From: a bacterium
GTDB lineage: Bacteria > UBA10199 > 2-02-FULL-44-16 > JAAZCA01
Reading direction: 5' to 3'
DNA length: 14,080 nt
Assembly: GCA_041648665.1 (NCBI GenBank)
Contig: JBAZOP010000075.1
Location: 1-14,080, forward strand
In this document: positions 6,245-13,063 of the stretch, one piece after another
How positions within the stretch are numbered: the first letter of the stretch is position 1
Layout: every line of letters begins with the position of its first letter
Notes under the pieces: model-generated
What the model saw: the letters and a program-made list of their open reading frames with translations, nothing else
Told to the model about the DNA's origin: nothing
Databases searched by the model: none
Program-made: the position numbers and the translations under genes

Positions 6245-6963
6245 TGTCGATGAAACGCTTTCTTCATGCAATCATCATAGCAGTGCTCCTCCTTGGGGTT
6301 GCGGGCTGCGCCACCTCTTACGACAAGCGAGGGGTGTATCACAAGGTCCGCAGCGGCGAGTCGATCCAGCGCATCGCCAAGATCTATCGCACGGACGTGC
6401 AGACGCTCGCCGAGTACAACAACATCATGGACCCGGGCGAGATCAAGTCCGGGATGCGCCTCTACATACCTCCGCGCGTGAAGAAGGAGGGGGTCAAGAA
6501 GCTGCCCTTCGGCGACGATGTTACGGCAAAGAAAGAGGCGAAGGGCAAGAAGGCAGGGGCGAAATCGGACAAAATCAAATTCTACCGGGGCCGCTTCATC
6601 TGGCCGGTGGACGGCAGGTTGAGCTCCCCCTTCGGTTATCGCGACGGCCGCAGGCACGACGGCATCGATATCAGCGCGAAGACCGGCACACCGATAAAGG
6701 CCTCGGCCGCCGGCAAGGTCGTGTACTCCGGCTCTATGCGCGGTTATGGAAACCTCATCCTCCTCCGCCACAAGGACAACATGTTCACCGCCTACTCGCA
6801 CAACAGCGTAAACAAGGTGAAGAAGGGGCAGACGGTGAAACAGGGGCAGGTGATAGGAAAGGTCGGGCGCACGGGGAGGGCCACAGGGCCGCACCTGCAC
6901 TTTGAAATTCGACATGGACAAACAGCGCGCAATCCCCTATTTTTCCTGCCCAAACGCGGCTAG
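6244..6963 (+). CDS. nlpD: NlpD-like lipoprotein, LysM plus M23 peptidase
   Basis: The 239-residue product has a lipoprotein signal (hydrophobic 7-20, lipobox V-A-G-C, Cys22), a LysM peptidoglycan-binding domain (about 32-77, from YHKVRSGESIQRIAKIYRTD to LYIPP), a Lys-rich linker (79-113) and a C-terminal M23 domain (about 117-236). Zinc and catalytic residues are all present: His138 and Asp142 in HDGID, His186 in AYSHN, and His217/His219 in GPHLHFEI. E. coli NlpD has lost several of these and acts as an amidase activator; this protein could instead cut cell-wall cross-links itself. The start overlaps the pcm stop (TGATG) after AGAGAGAG. The position after surE-pcm supports the nlpD name. A start at 6250 is possible. 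Confidence 0.92.
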   Translation: MSMKRFLHAIIIAVLLLGVAGCATSYDKRGVYHKVRSGESIQRIAKIYRTDVQTLAEYNNIMDPGEIKSGMRLYIPPRVKKEGVKKLPFGDDVTAKKEAKGKKAGAKSDKIKFYRGRFIWPVDGRLSSPFGYRDGRRHDGIDISAKTGTPIKASAAGKVVYSGSMRGYGNLILLRHKDNMFTAYSHNSVNKVKKGQTVKQGQVIGKVGRTGRATGPHLHFEIRHGQTARNPLFFLPKRG

Positions 6964-7023
6964 GGCTGCATCAGCGAGGCGCACCGCATGACCACGACGA
7001 ACAAGACGAGCGAGGAGGAGAGG

Positions 7024-7542
7024 ATGGAGAAGATCGTAAAGGCCAACATCAGGGACATCCCGGATTTTCCCAAGCCGGGCATCATCTTCAAGGACATCAC
7101 CCCGTTGCTCGCGAACCACAAGGCCTTCTCCGCAACGATAGAGGGGCTCGTCCGCCGCTACGAAAAAAAGGGCGTCGATGTCGTGGTCGGAATCGAATCG
7201 CGCGGCTTCATCTTCGCTGCGCCTCTCGCGGAAAAACTCGGCGCGTCCTTTGTCCCGGTGCGCAAGAAGGGCAAACTTCCCTATAAGACCGTGGACATCT
7301 CGTATGACCTGGAGTATGGCTCCGCGACCATCGAGATGCACACCGACGCCATAACCCGCGGCCAGAAGGTGGTGGTGATGGATGACCTGCTGGCGACCGG
7401 CGGCACGGCCAAGGCCGCGTGCCAGCTCGTGAAAGGGCAGGGCGGCGAGGTCGTCGAGTGCGCTTTCATCGTGGAGCTGGGCTCCTTGGGCGGCCGCGAT
7501 AAGATCAAGGGCGTTCCGGTCTACTCGATGGTCACCTACTGA
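7024..7542 (+). CDS. apt: Adenine phosphoribosyltransferase
   Basis: Apt salvages adenine by joining it to PRPP to give AMP. With the ATG at 7024 the product is 172 residues, typical of the family. Motifs: IRDIPDFPKPGIIFKDITPL at 9-28, VGIESRGFIFAAPLA at 55-69, the flexible-loop RKKGKLPYKT at 80-89, the PRPP loop VVVMDDLLATGGTAKA at 116-131 and FIVELGSLGGRDKI at 148-161. AGGAGG at 7013-7018, five bases before 7024, decides the start. An in-frame ATG at 6988 preceded by GAGG would add 12 polar residues and cannot be excluded. It follows the nlpD-like gene by 60 bases on the same strand, in the place where rpoS stands in E. coli, and precedes the tRNA by 12 bases. Confidence 0.96.
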   Translation: MEKIVKANIRDIPDFPKPGIIFKDITPLLANHKAFSATIEGLVRRYEKKGVDVVVGIESRGFIFAAPLAEKLGASFVPVRKKGKLPYKTVDISYDLEYGSATIEMHTDAITRGQKVVVMDDLLATGGTAKAACQLVKGQGGEVVECAFIVELGSLGGRDKIKGVPVYSMVTY

Positions 7543-7554
7543 CGGCCGACCTGT

Positions 7555-7627
7555 GGGCTCGTAGCTCAGCGGATAGAGCACCTGCCTCCTAAGCAGGGGG
7601 TCGCGCGTTCGATTCGCGCCGGGCCCA
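7555..7627 (+). tRNA. tRNA-Arg, anticodon CCU (reads AGG)
   Basis: A full cloverleaf can be drawn. The acceptor stem GGGCTCG (7555-7561) pairs with CGGGCCC (7620-7626) with one G-T pair, and the discriminator is A7627. The D-arm is GCTC-AGCGGATA-GAGC. The anticodon stem CCTGC/GCAGG encloses loop CTCCTAA with anticodon CCT at 7588-7590. The variable loop has 5 bases. The T-arm is GCGCG-TTCGATT-CGCGC. The next bases are CAG, so the CCA end is not encoded and must be added. It lies 12 bases after apt and 17 bases before the next coding sequence, so it may be cut from a messenger transcript. Confidence 0.97.
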
Positions 7628-7644
7628 CAGATCGGCTGACTGTC

Positions 7645-8277
7645 ATGAATATCCCATTTTTTCCAAACACAGGCGACGGCACGCATTGTTTCCAGGCGGC
7701 GATGAAGATGGCGCTGGCCGTGCTCATGCCGGAGCGCACCTTCACCTACGACGAGCTCGATCGCATATCGCAGAAGCTTCCGGGCAAGTGGACGTGGCCG
7801 ACCGCGGCCATGATCTGGATGCTGGATAACGGGCTGGACCCGGAGCTGGTGGAGAATTTCGACTACGAGGAGTTCGCGCTGCGAGGCGGCGAATATCTCC
7901 TTGCGAGGTACGGCGAGGAGGTGGGCCGCGCGCAGATAGAGCACAGCGACGTGGAAAGGGAGATGAAATTCGCGCGCCATTTCGTCGAGTTTGGTCGCAT
8001 AATTCAAAAGGCGCCTGACCTCTCTGATCTTGTCTTCAGGATCGCTGATGGTGCGGTGCTGATCGTGAATATCAATGCCTGCGCCCTCAATCAGGAGCCG
8101 GGCTACTCAGGCCATTTTGTCGTGATCTGCGATGTGGAAAAGAACTCGATCAAGATCCACGATCCCGGGCTTCCGCCAAGGCCCGGGCTCATCGTCCCCG
8201 TCGATCGATTCGAGCGAGCGTGGGGTTATCCTGCCGCAGCCGATAAGAATCTCATGGCGATTCGCCGCAAGGCCTAG
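7645..8277 (+). CDS. Putative C39/papain-like cysteine peptidase-fold protein
   Basis: The 210-residue product has no signal peptide. The N-terminus, IPFFPNTGDGTHCFQAAMKM at 3-22, resembles the start of C39-like peptidase domains, where a Cys (here Cys15) opens a helix. The C-terminal half has GHFVVICD at 156-163 (His157) and IHDPG at 171-175 (Asp173), the expected order Cys-His-Asp. The usual Gln before the Cys is not evident, so the oxyanion residue may differ. Residues 23-130 are helical and charged. No ribosome-binding sequence precedes the ATG, which lies 17 bases after the tRNA end. Substrate unknown: it could be a peptidase, an amide-cutting enzyme or an inactive relative. An internal GC-rich inverted repeat at 8164-8187 lies in its last quarter. 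Confidence 0.75.
   Translation: MNIPFFPNTGDGTHCFQAAMKMALAVLMPERTFTYDELDRISQKLPGKWTWPTAAMIWMLDNGLDPELVENFDYEEFALRGGEYLLARYGEEVGRAQIEHSDVEREMKFARHFVEFGRIIQKAPDLSDLVFRIADGAVLIVNINACALNQEPGYSGHFVVICDVEKNSIKIHDPGLPPRPGLIVPVDRFERAWGYPAAADKNLMAIRRKA
8164..8187. repeat. Inverted repeat CCCGGGC / GCCCGGG inside coding sequence
   Basis: Seven-base arms at 8164-8170 and 8181-8187 pair perfectly around a 10-base loop. It encodes the DPG-to-RPG part of the C39-like protein and has no T-run after it, so it is a possible RNA hairpin rather than a terminator. Confidence 0.4.
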
Positions 8278-8313
8278 GCAGCGTCTTTGATTACATTCCT
8301 GATAAAATGATGC

Positions 8314-8342
8314 TTGACAGTCATGGGGCGTATTGCTAAATT
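8314..8342 (+). promoter_or_regulatory. Sigma70-type promoter for IHF-like gene and dprA-topA
   Basis: A perfect -35 TTGACA at 8314-8319 is followed after exactly 17 bases by TAAATT at 8337-8342, four of six matches to the -10 consensus. Transcription would begin near 8349, about 30 bases before the ATG at 8378. It lies in the 100-base gap after the C39-like gene. No terminator separates the following IHF-like gene from dprA, so this promoter could serve all three downstream genes. Confidence 0.75.
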
Positions 8343-8377
8343 CTTCAGTGAAATCGGCAAATTACGCAGAGGTGACG

Positions 8378-8671
8378 ATGAATAAATCAGAGCTCATCGA
8401 GACGGTATCTGCCAAGGCGCAGATCACGAAGAAGAGGGCCGAGGACGTCGTCAACCTCATATTCGACTCGATGACGGAAGCGATAGTGAAGGGCGATCGC
8501 ATAGAGATCAGGGGGCTCGGGAGTTTCGTGGTCAAGGAGTACGGCGCGTACACGGGCCGCAATCCGAGGACAGGCGAGTCGATCAAGGTGATGCCCAAGA
8601 AACTTCCGTTCTTCAAGGTGGGCAAGGAATTGAAGGACAGGGTGGACCAGATGCCGCCCTCTGAAGGCTAG
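8378..8671 (+). CDS. Integration host factor / HU-family DNA-bending protein (IHF-beta-like)
   Basis: This small dimeric protein bends DNA and helps organise the nucleoid. From the ATG at 8378 it has 97 residues and matches the family end to end: MNKSELIETV at 1-10, helical AEDVVNLIFDSM at 21-32, GDRIEIRGLGSF at 39-50, the signature arm GRNPRTGE at 60-67 with the intercalating Pro63, and LPFFKVGKELKDRV at 76-89. The N-terminus and the IEIRGLGSF segment look closer to IHF-beta than to HU. AGAGGTG just before the ATG is the ribosome site; the frame extends to 8333, but that part would lie upstream of or inside the promoter's initial transcript and is rejected. Whether it pairs with an IHF-alpha cannot be seen here. 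Confidence 0.93.
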   Translation: MNKSELIETVSAKAQITKKRAEDVVNLIFDSMTEAIVKGDRIEIRGLGSFVVKEYGAYTGRNPRTGESIKVMPKKLPFFKVGKELKDRVDQMPPSEG

Positions 8672-8740
8672 TGCAGCATGCGGGCGAGAAGCTCGCGATA
8701 AAACCGCTCGTGCCAGGTCATGTGGGGATGGAGGAATTCG

Positions 8741-9865
8741 ATGGACGACCTGCGCGGGCGTATATTTTTGTTGGCATTCCGAACCCTCTTCTTTCGCTTT
8801 CCCTCGATAGGCAAGACGCTCCTCGATGCCTGCGGTTCGATAGAAAATATCTTTGAAGGCGATCGCCCGACGCTGCGGCCCCTCTTCCTCGATCAGGCGG
8901 CGCTATGGAACAGGTTTCTCAAGTTCGGTCAAAGACAGATGAGGGAGGCCGAAGGGGAATTCAAGGAGATAGAGAGGGCCGGCCTCTCGATCATATCCAT
9001 CGCGGATCCGTGTTATCCTGAACTCCTGCGCCAGATCGTCGATCCCCCCTCTCTCCTCGTGGCCAGGGGAAAACTGGTCGAATCCCTCGGCATGCCCATG
9101 GTTGCGATGGTGGGTTCGCGCAGGGCCAGTCAGCGTGCGATCGAGGCCGGCGCCGCGATCGCAGAGGGGCTTGCGGAGAAGGGCTATGTCGTGGCGAGCG
9201 GGCTTGCTTATGGCATCGACTCCGCCTGTCACAGGGGGGCGCTCTCCGGCGGAGGGCCAACGGTTGCCGTGATGGGCTGCGGCCCGGACATCGTCTATCC
9301 GCCGGGCAATGAGAGGCTGTACGAGGCCGTGGCGGCGTGCGGGCTCATCCTCTCCGAATTTCCGCTGGGCGCCTTGCCCAACAAGCCGAACTTTCCCCAG
9401 CGCAACCGCATAATCAGCGGCATGTCCCTCGCCACGGTGGTTGTCGAGGCGGCTGCGAAGAGCGGCAGCCTCATCACCGCCAGGTTCGCGCTGGAGCAGA
9501 ACAGGGAGGTGATGGCCGTGCCCGGCGCGGGCGGCACGTTCGGGGCCCGCGGGGTCAATGCCCTGATACGCGACGGCGCTCCTCTCGTGGAGAGCGCGGA
9601 CGACGTGGAGGCGATAGTGTCTCCACTCCTCGTTGGACGCCGATTCCTCAAAAGGGCTGGACAATTTGAAAACGATGTGGATATGGACTCACCACTTTTG
9701 CGCGCAGTGCCGGCTAGGGGTCATGCCTCTGTCGATGAGATCGTGGCGAAGAGCGGGATGAGGGCGGCCGATGTGCTGGCTGGACTCTCGGAACTTCGCA
9801 TCGCAGGCTCCGTGGAGGAGCTTGCGGGCCGACGCTGGCGCAGAAAAAGGGGATCTGATGCCTAA
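8741..9865 (+). CDS. dprA: DNA-processing protein DprA (recombination mediator)
   Basis: DprA binds incoming single-stranded DNA and loads RecA during transformation. The 374-residue product has an N-terminal helical region (1-75), the Rossmann-like DprA core (about 80-295) and a C-terminal winged-helix-like part (about 315-368). Core motifs: MVGSRRASQRA at 123-133, SGLAYGIDSACHRGAL at 153-168, VAVMGCGPDIVYPPGN at 175-190, FPQRNRIISG at 218-227 and SGSLITARFALEQNREVMAVPGA at 241-263 (given in parts: SGSLITA, EQNREV, AVPGA). GGAGG at 8730-8734, six bases before 8741, decides this start over an in-frame ATG at 8720. It overlaps topA by 8 bases, and dprA-topA adjacency is widespread in bacteria. 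Confidence 0.96.
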   Translation: MDDLRGRIFLLAFRTLFFRFPSIGKTLLDACGSIENIFEGDRPTLRPLFLDQAALWNRFLKFGQRQMREAEGEFKEIERAGLSIISIADPCYPELLRQIVDPPSLLVARGKLVESLGMPMVAMVGSRRASQRAIEAGAAIAEGLAEKGYVVASGLAYGIDSACHRGALSGGGPTVAVMGCGPDIVYPPGNERLYEAVAACGLILSEFPLGALPNKPNFPQRNRIISGMSLATVVVEAAAKSGSLITARFALEQNREVMAVPGAGGTFGARGVNALIRDGAPLVESADDVEAIVSPLLVGRRFLKRAGQFENDVDMDSPLLRAVPARGHASVDEIVAKSGMRAADVLAGLSELRIAGSVEELAGRRWRRKRGSDA

Positions 9866-12140
9866 CGCTCTCGTCATAGTCGAGTCGCCGGCCAAGGCCA
9901 AAACCATAAAGAAATACCTCGGCAAGGGATATTCGGTCATCGCCTCGGTCGGCCACGTGATAGACCTGCCTCAGCGCGATATCGGCGTGGACGTGGAGAA
10001 CGGCTTCGAGCCCAAGTACGTGGTGATCAAAGGCAAGTCCAAGGTGCTCAAGCAGATAACCGACGCCGCGAAGGTCTCGGACGAGGTCTTCCTGGCGCCC
10101 GACCCGGACAGGGAGGGCGAGGCGATCGCATGGCACATCGCGGAGCAGATCAGAAAGGGCTCGAAGAAGAAAACAAAGGGCTCCTCCGGGCCGCGCATTG
10201 TCCGCGCCCGCTTCAACGAGATCACCCAGCGCGCGATCAGGGAGGCGATCGATAATCCGACAGAATTGGACCGCAACCTCTTCGAGGCGCAGCAGGCCCG
10301 CCGGATACTAGACAGACTTGTGGGCTATCGCATCTCGCCGCTCCTGTGGGAAAAGGTCCGCAGGGGTCTATCGGCCGGCCGCGTGCAGTCGGTGGCTGTG
10401 CGGATAGTCTGCGAGCGCGAGGACGAGATTGAGAAGTTCGTCACCAAGGAATATTGGTCCATAGTCACGCACCTTCAGGGGAGCAAGCCCCCGCCGTTCG
10501 AGGCCAAGCTCATAAGGGTCGACGGCAAGGACTTTGAAATCAACGCCGGCGATCAGGCGAAGCAATTCGTCTCCGAGCTGGAGCGCGAGAAGTTCAAGCT
10601 CGCATCGATCACGAGGAAGGAGCGCCAGCGCAGGCCTTCGCCGCCGTTCATCACCTCCAAGCTCCAGCAGGAGGCGGCGCGAAAACTGGGATTCACCGCC
10701 AAGAAGACGATGATGCTCGCGCAGAGGCTCTACGAGGGAGTGGAGCTCGGCGACGAGGGCTCGGTGGGCCTCATCACGTACATGCGAACCGACTCCACCC
10801 ACATCGCTTCGTCGGCGATCGAAGAGGTGAGGGCGTTCATAAAGGACCGCTTCGGCGGAGAGTCGCTGCCTGATAAGCCGAACGTCTACAAATCGAAGAA
10901 GAATGCCCAGGAGGCGCATGAGGCGGTCAGACCCACGTCCATGAATTATCCCCCCGAGACGGTGAGCAAGTATCTGGGCAAGGACGAGCAGAGGCTCTAT
11001 GATCTCATCTGGAAGCGCTTCGTGGCCTCGCAGATGATGCCGGCCGTGTTCGACCAGACCGGGTTCGATATCGAGGCCGGCCGCTTCCTGCTGCGCGCCA
11101 CGGGCCAAGTGCTCAAGTTCCCGGGCTTCATCGCCGTTTATCTCGAGGGCGAGGACGACGCGCGCGAGAAGGACGAGGAGGAGAATCCCACGCTGCCTGC
11201 CCTCAAGGAAGGCGAGATCCTAAAGGTCCTGGGCATCGATCCGAATCAGCACTTCACGCAGCCGCCGCCGCGATTCACCGAGGCATCCCTGGTCAAGGAG
11301 CTCGAAGAGAAGGGCATCGGCAGGCCGTCGACGTACGCCTCGATCATGAGCGTGATCCAGGACAAGGGCTATGTGAGAAAGACGGAGGGGCGATTCTTCC
11401 CCTCGGAGCTGGGCAGGCTCGTAAACGGGCTGCTGGTCTCCAGCTTCCCGTCGATCCTGGACGTGGGGTTCACCGCGCAGATGGAGGTGGAGCTGGACGA
11501 GGTGGAGGAGGGCCGCCGGGGCTGGGTCGAGACGCTCAACGATTTTTACACGCCGTTCAAAGATGCGCTCGCAAAGGCCCGCGTCAAGATGCGCGACGTG
11601 AAGAGACAACAGGTCGAGACGAACATCATGTGCGAAAAGTGCGGCAAACCCATGGTCATAAAGTGGGGCCGCCACGGGGAGTTCCTCGCCTGTTCCGGTT
11701 ACCCGGACTGCCGCAACACCAAGGAGTTCACGCGCAACGAGGCCGGCGCCATAGTCGTCTCGGAGGCTGCGGCCACCGACGAGGTATGCGAAATCTGCGG
11801 CAGCCCCATGGTCTTGCGCAGGGGTCGATTCGGCGAGTTCCTGGCGTGCACTAAATACCCGGAGTGCAAGGGCACGCGCTCCATAGGGACCAAGGTCACG
11901 TGTCCGGAGTGCGGCAAGGCCGAACTCGTGCAGAAGAGCACGCGGCGAGGCAAGATCTTCTACGGCTGCGCCGGCTACCCCGCGTGCAAGTTCGCGCTCT
12001 GGGATATGCCGATCACGGGCCCGTGCCCGCAGTGCGGTTATCCGGTGCTGGTGAAGAAGGCTTCGCGCAAGGGCGGCGAGCTTGAAATCCACTGTGCGAG
12101 GAAGGGCTGCAAATACAAGACGGGCGTGGACAATGCCTGA
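9858..12140 (+). CDS. topA: DNA topoisomerase I (type IA) with four zinc fingers
   Basis: TopA relaxes negative supercoils by cutting one DNA strand. The 760-residue product has a Toprim domain (1-130) with Glu9 in VIVESPAKAKT and the acidic trio Asp82, Asp84 and Glu86 in PDPDREGEA. LSAGRVQSVAVRIV at 171-184 and GLITYMRTDST at 304-314 follow, with catalytic Tyr308. The later EEKGIGRPSTYASIM segment is at 483-497. Four Cys4 zinc fingers close the protein: Cys592/595/612/618, 644/647/664/670, 682/685/704/710 and 723/726/746/751. The ATG at 9858 is inside the end of dprA and follows AAGGGG. The frame is open upstream to 9771, but that part is dprA sequence. Its stop is 6 bases from the end of the convergent X-Pro repeat gene. 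Confidence 0.98.
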   Translation: MPNALVIVESPAKAKTIKKYLGKGYSVIASVGHVIDLPQRDIGVDVENGFEPKYVVIKGKSKVLKQITDAAKVSDEVFLAPDPDREGEAIAWHIAEQIRKGSKKKTKGSSGPRIVRARFNEITQRAIREAIDNPTELDRNLFEAQQARRILDRLVGYRISPLLWEKVRRGLSAGRVQSVAVRIVCEREDEIEKFVTKEYWSIVTHLQGSKPPPFEAKLIRVDGKDFEINAGDQAKQFVSELEREKFKLASITRKERQRRPSPPFITSKLQQEAARKLGFTAKKTMMLAQRLYEGVELGDEGSVGLITYMRTDSTHIASSAIEEVRAFIKDRFGGESLPDKPNVYKSKKNAQEAHEAVRPTSMNYPPETVSKYLGKDEQRLYDLIWKRFVASQMMPAVFDQTGFDIEAGRFLLRATGQVLKFPGFIAVYLEGEDDAREKDEEENPTLPALKEGEILKVLGIDPNQHFTQPPPRFTEASLVKELEEKGIGRPSTYASIMSVIQDKGYVRKTEGRFFPSELGRLVNGLLVSSFPSILDVGFTAQMEVELDEVEEGRRGWVETLNDFYTPFKDALAKARVKMRDVKRQQVETNIMCEKCGKPMVIKWGRHGEFLACSGYPDCRNTKEFTRNEAGAIVVSEAAATDEVCEICGSPMVLRRGRFGEFLACTKYPECKGTRSIGTKVTCPECGKAELVQKSTRRGKIFYGCAGYPACKFALWDMPITGPCPQCGYPVLVKKASRKGGELEIHCARKGCKYKTGVDNA

Positions 12141-12146
12141 TCGGCC

Positions 12147-12860
12147 TCACTGCATCTGGATGATTCTTATCGACTGTACTATCCCCGGTTGTTCGGCGCT
12201 CGGTGTTATCTCGAATTGCAGGGATACATTGTTCAAAGGCGCCTTGAAGCGCAGCGACTGTCTGTTCCCCAGGACCTCTCCATTCAGCGTGAGATCATAA
12301 GTCATCTCGAAGATCTCAGGCGACTCCGTCTTGCCTACGCTGTATTCGACTTTCACGCGAGCCCCCTTGCCCTTGCCGAGGAGCAGGGTCCTCTTCGCGA
12401 CCATCTTCCTGTTGTCCGCGATGAGCTGGGCTGTGAACGGTTTCATGATGCACGACTCCCGAGGCGCGGAAGTCGGGGTCTCAACTGTCTCCCCTGGTTC
12501 GGTTGGTTGACTGGGCGATCCTAGATCAGCCCATGAACTCCTCTTCGGAGCAGGCTGAGGCTTAGGCTGAGGTTCAGGTTCAGGTTTAGGTTCAGGTTTA
12601 GGTTCAGGCTTAGGCTGAGGTTCAGGCTGAGGCGCAGGTTGAGGTTCAGGATCAGGCCCTGCTCCCTTTTTGAGGGTGTGGCCGAGCTTGAGCAGGGTAG
12701 GGGCCATCATGAAACACGTCTTGCTGTTGTTTACGTTGACCGGGCCGGCTTCCATTTCGAGGACAGGGTTTGCGGGATCAAGCGTCTCGCAGGCGCGCAT
12801 GAGCTCTTCGCACCTCTGCCTCACTGAGGCGTCCTTCAGATATGTACAAGAATTCACCAT
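12147..12860 (-). CDS. Hypothetical protein with long X-Pro dipeptide repeat
   Basis: The 237-residue product has three parts. Residues 1-65 contain five Cys (5, 17, 24, 49 and others nearby) and no clear signal peptide. Residues 68-105 are 19 unbroken X-Pro dipeptides with X mostly Glu, Lys or Gln, an extended, charged spacer like those in TonB. Residues 136-237 look like beta strands (VKVEYSVGKTES, FEMTYDLTLNGEVLG, LRFKAPLNNVSLQFEIT) and could form a small beta-sandwich. AGGGG sits about ten bases before the ATG at 12860, and a stop at 12888-12890 blocks any longer start. I do not recognise the family. The spacer and sandwich suggest surface or envelope work, but without an export signal that is only a guess. 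Confidence 0.75.
   Translation of the reverse strand: MVNSCTYLKDASVRQRCEELMRACETLDPANPVLEMEAGPVNVNNSKTCFMMAPTLLKLGHTLKKGAGPDPEPQPAPQPEPQPKPEPKPEPKPEPEPQPKPQPAPKRSSWADLGSPSQPTEPGETVETPTSAPRESCIMKPFTAQLIADNRKMVAKRTLLLGKGKGARVKVEYSVGKTESPEIFEMTYDLTLNGEVLGNRQSLRFKAPLNNVSLQFEITPSAEQPGIVQSIRIIQMQ
12546..12659 (-). repeat. Degenerate hexanucleotide repeat encoding (X-Pro)19
   Basis: On the plus strand the stretch is a chain of six-base units of the type AGGTTC, AGGTTT, AGGCTG and AGGCTT. On the coding strand each unit is a Pro codon, nearly always CCT, plus a Glu, Lys, Gln, Ala or Asp codon. Unit length is a multiple of three, so gain or loss of units would change spacer length without breaking the frame. 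Confidence 0.85.
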
Positions 12861-13063
12861 TGTTGTGCACCCCTGTGACTGATGCTGTTATCGACCACCC
12901 TGCCGGAAAGTTGCGCGATTTCAACGCGCGCTGCGTTAAGGCCCTGACGCAGTGAGCCTCCACACCCTGTCCTGGCCGGCCTAAAAAAGTGAGCAACATT
13001 TTTTGCGGGCAGGCGAAAAGGATGCGTATGGAGACCGTCCATAATTATAATGATAGGGGGCGC
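12861..13063. other. Divergent intergenic region with A6/T6 inverted repeat
   Basis: This 203-base gap separates the X-Pro repeat gene (minus) from the calcium-repeat protein (plus), so it must carry signals for both. It contains GGCCGGCC at 12974-12981, an AAAAAA run at 12983-12988 facing a TTTTTT run at 12999-13004 across ten bases, and an AT-rich TATAAT near its right end. No convincing coding sequence or RNA gene was seen; two short minus-strand frames here lack ribosome sites or family features. Confidence 0.5.
13046..13051 (+). promoter_or_regulatory. Candidate -10 box (TATAAT) before the calcium-repeat protein
   Basis: A perfect TATAAT lies 12 bases before the chosen ATG at 13064. No good -35 is found 16-18 bases upstream, and transcription from it would start almost at the ATG, giving a very short leader. 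Because the surrounding bases are nearly symmetrical (ATTATAAT), a minus-strand -10 can also be read. If translation starts at 13022 or 13028 this box would be inside the gene and irrelevant. Confidence 0.3.

Noticed and set aside
5965..6921. Minus-strand frame of 318 residues opposite pcm and the nlpD-like gene
   Set aside because: Both plus-strand genes have full family motifs and ribosome sites. The antisense frame shows only low-complexity Arg/His/Val-rich sequence typical of GC-rich shadows.
7555..7627. tRNA-Arg as an attachment site for an integrated element
   Set aside because: No integrase, no repeated copy of the tRNA 3' end in the window and no change in base composition were seen downstream.
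6937..8007. Long minus-strand open frame of 356 residues across apt, the tRNA and the C39-like gene
   Set aside because: Its middle part is the antisense reading of the tRNA-Arg, a sequence often mis-annotated as protein (ANRTRDPLLRR type). It lies opposite two well-supported genes.
9771..9857. Upstream part of the topA reading frame
   Set aside because: It is the end of dprA in another frame. The MPNALVIVESPAKA start at 9858 is the family start.
12543..12656. Telomere-like TTAGGC/TTAGGT units on the plus strand
   Set aside because: They are simply the reverse of CCT-plus-Lys/Glu codons in the X-Pro repeat; units vary and stay in frame with the gene.
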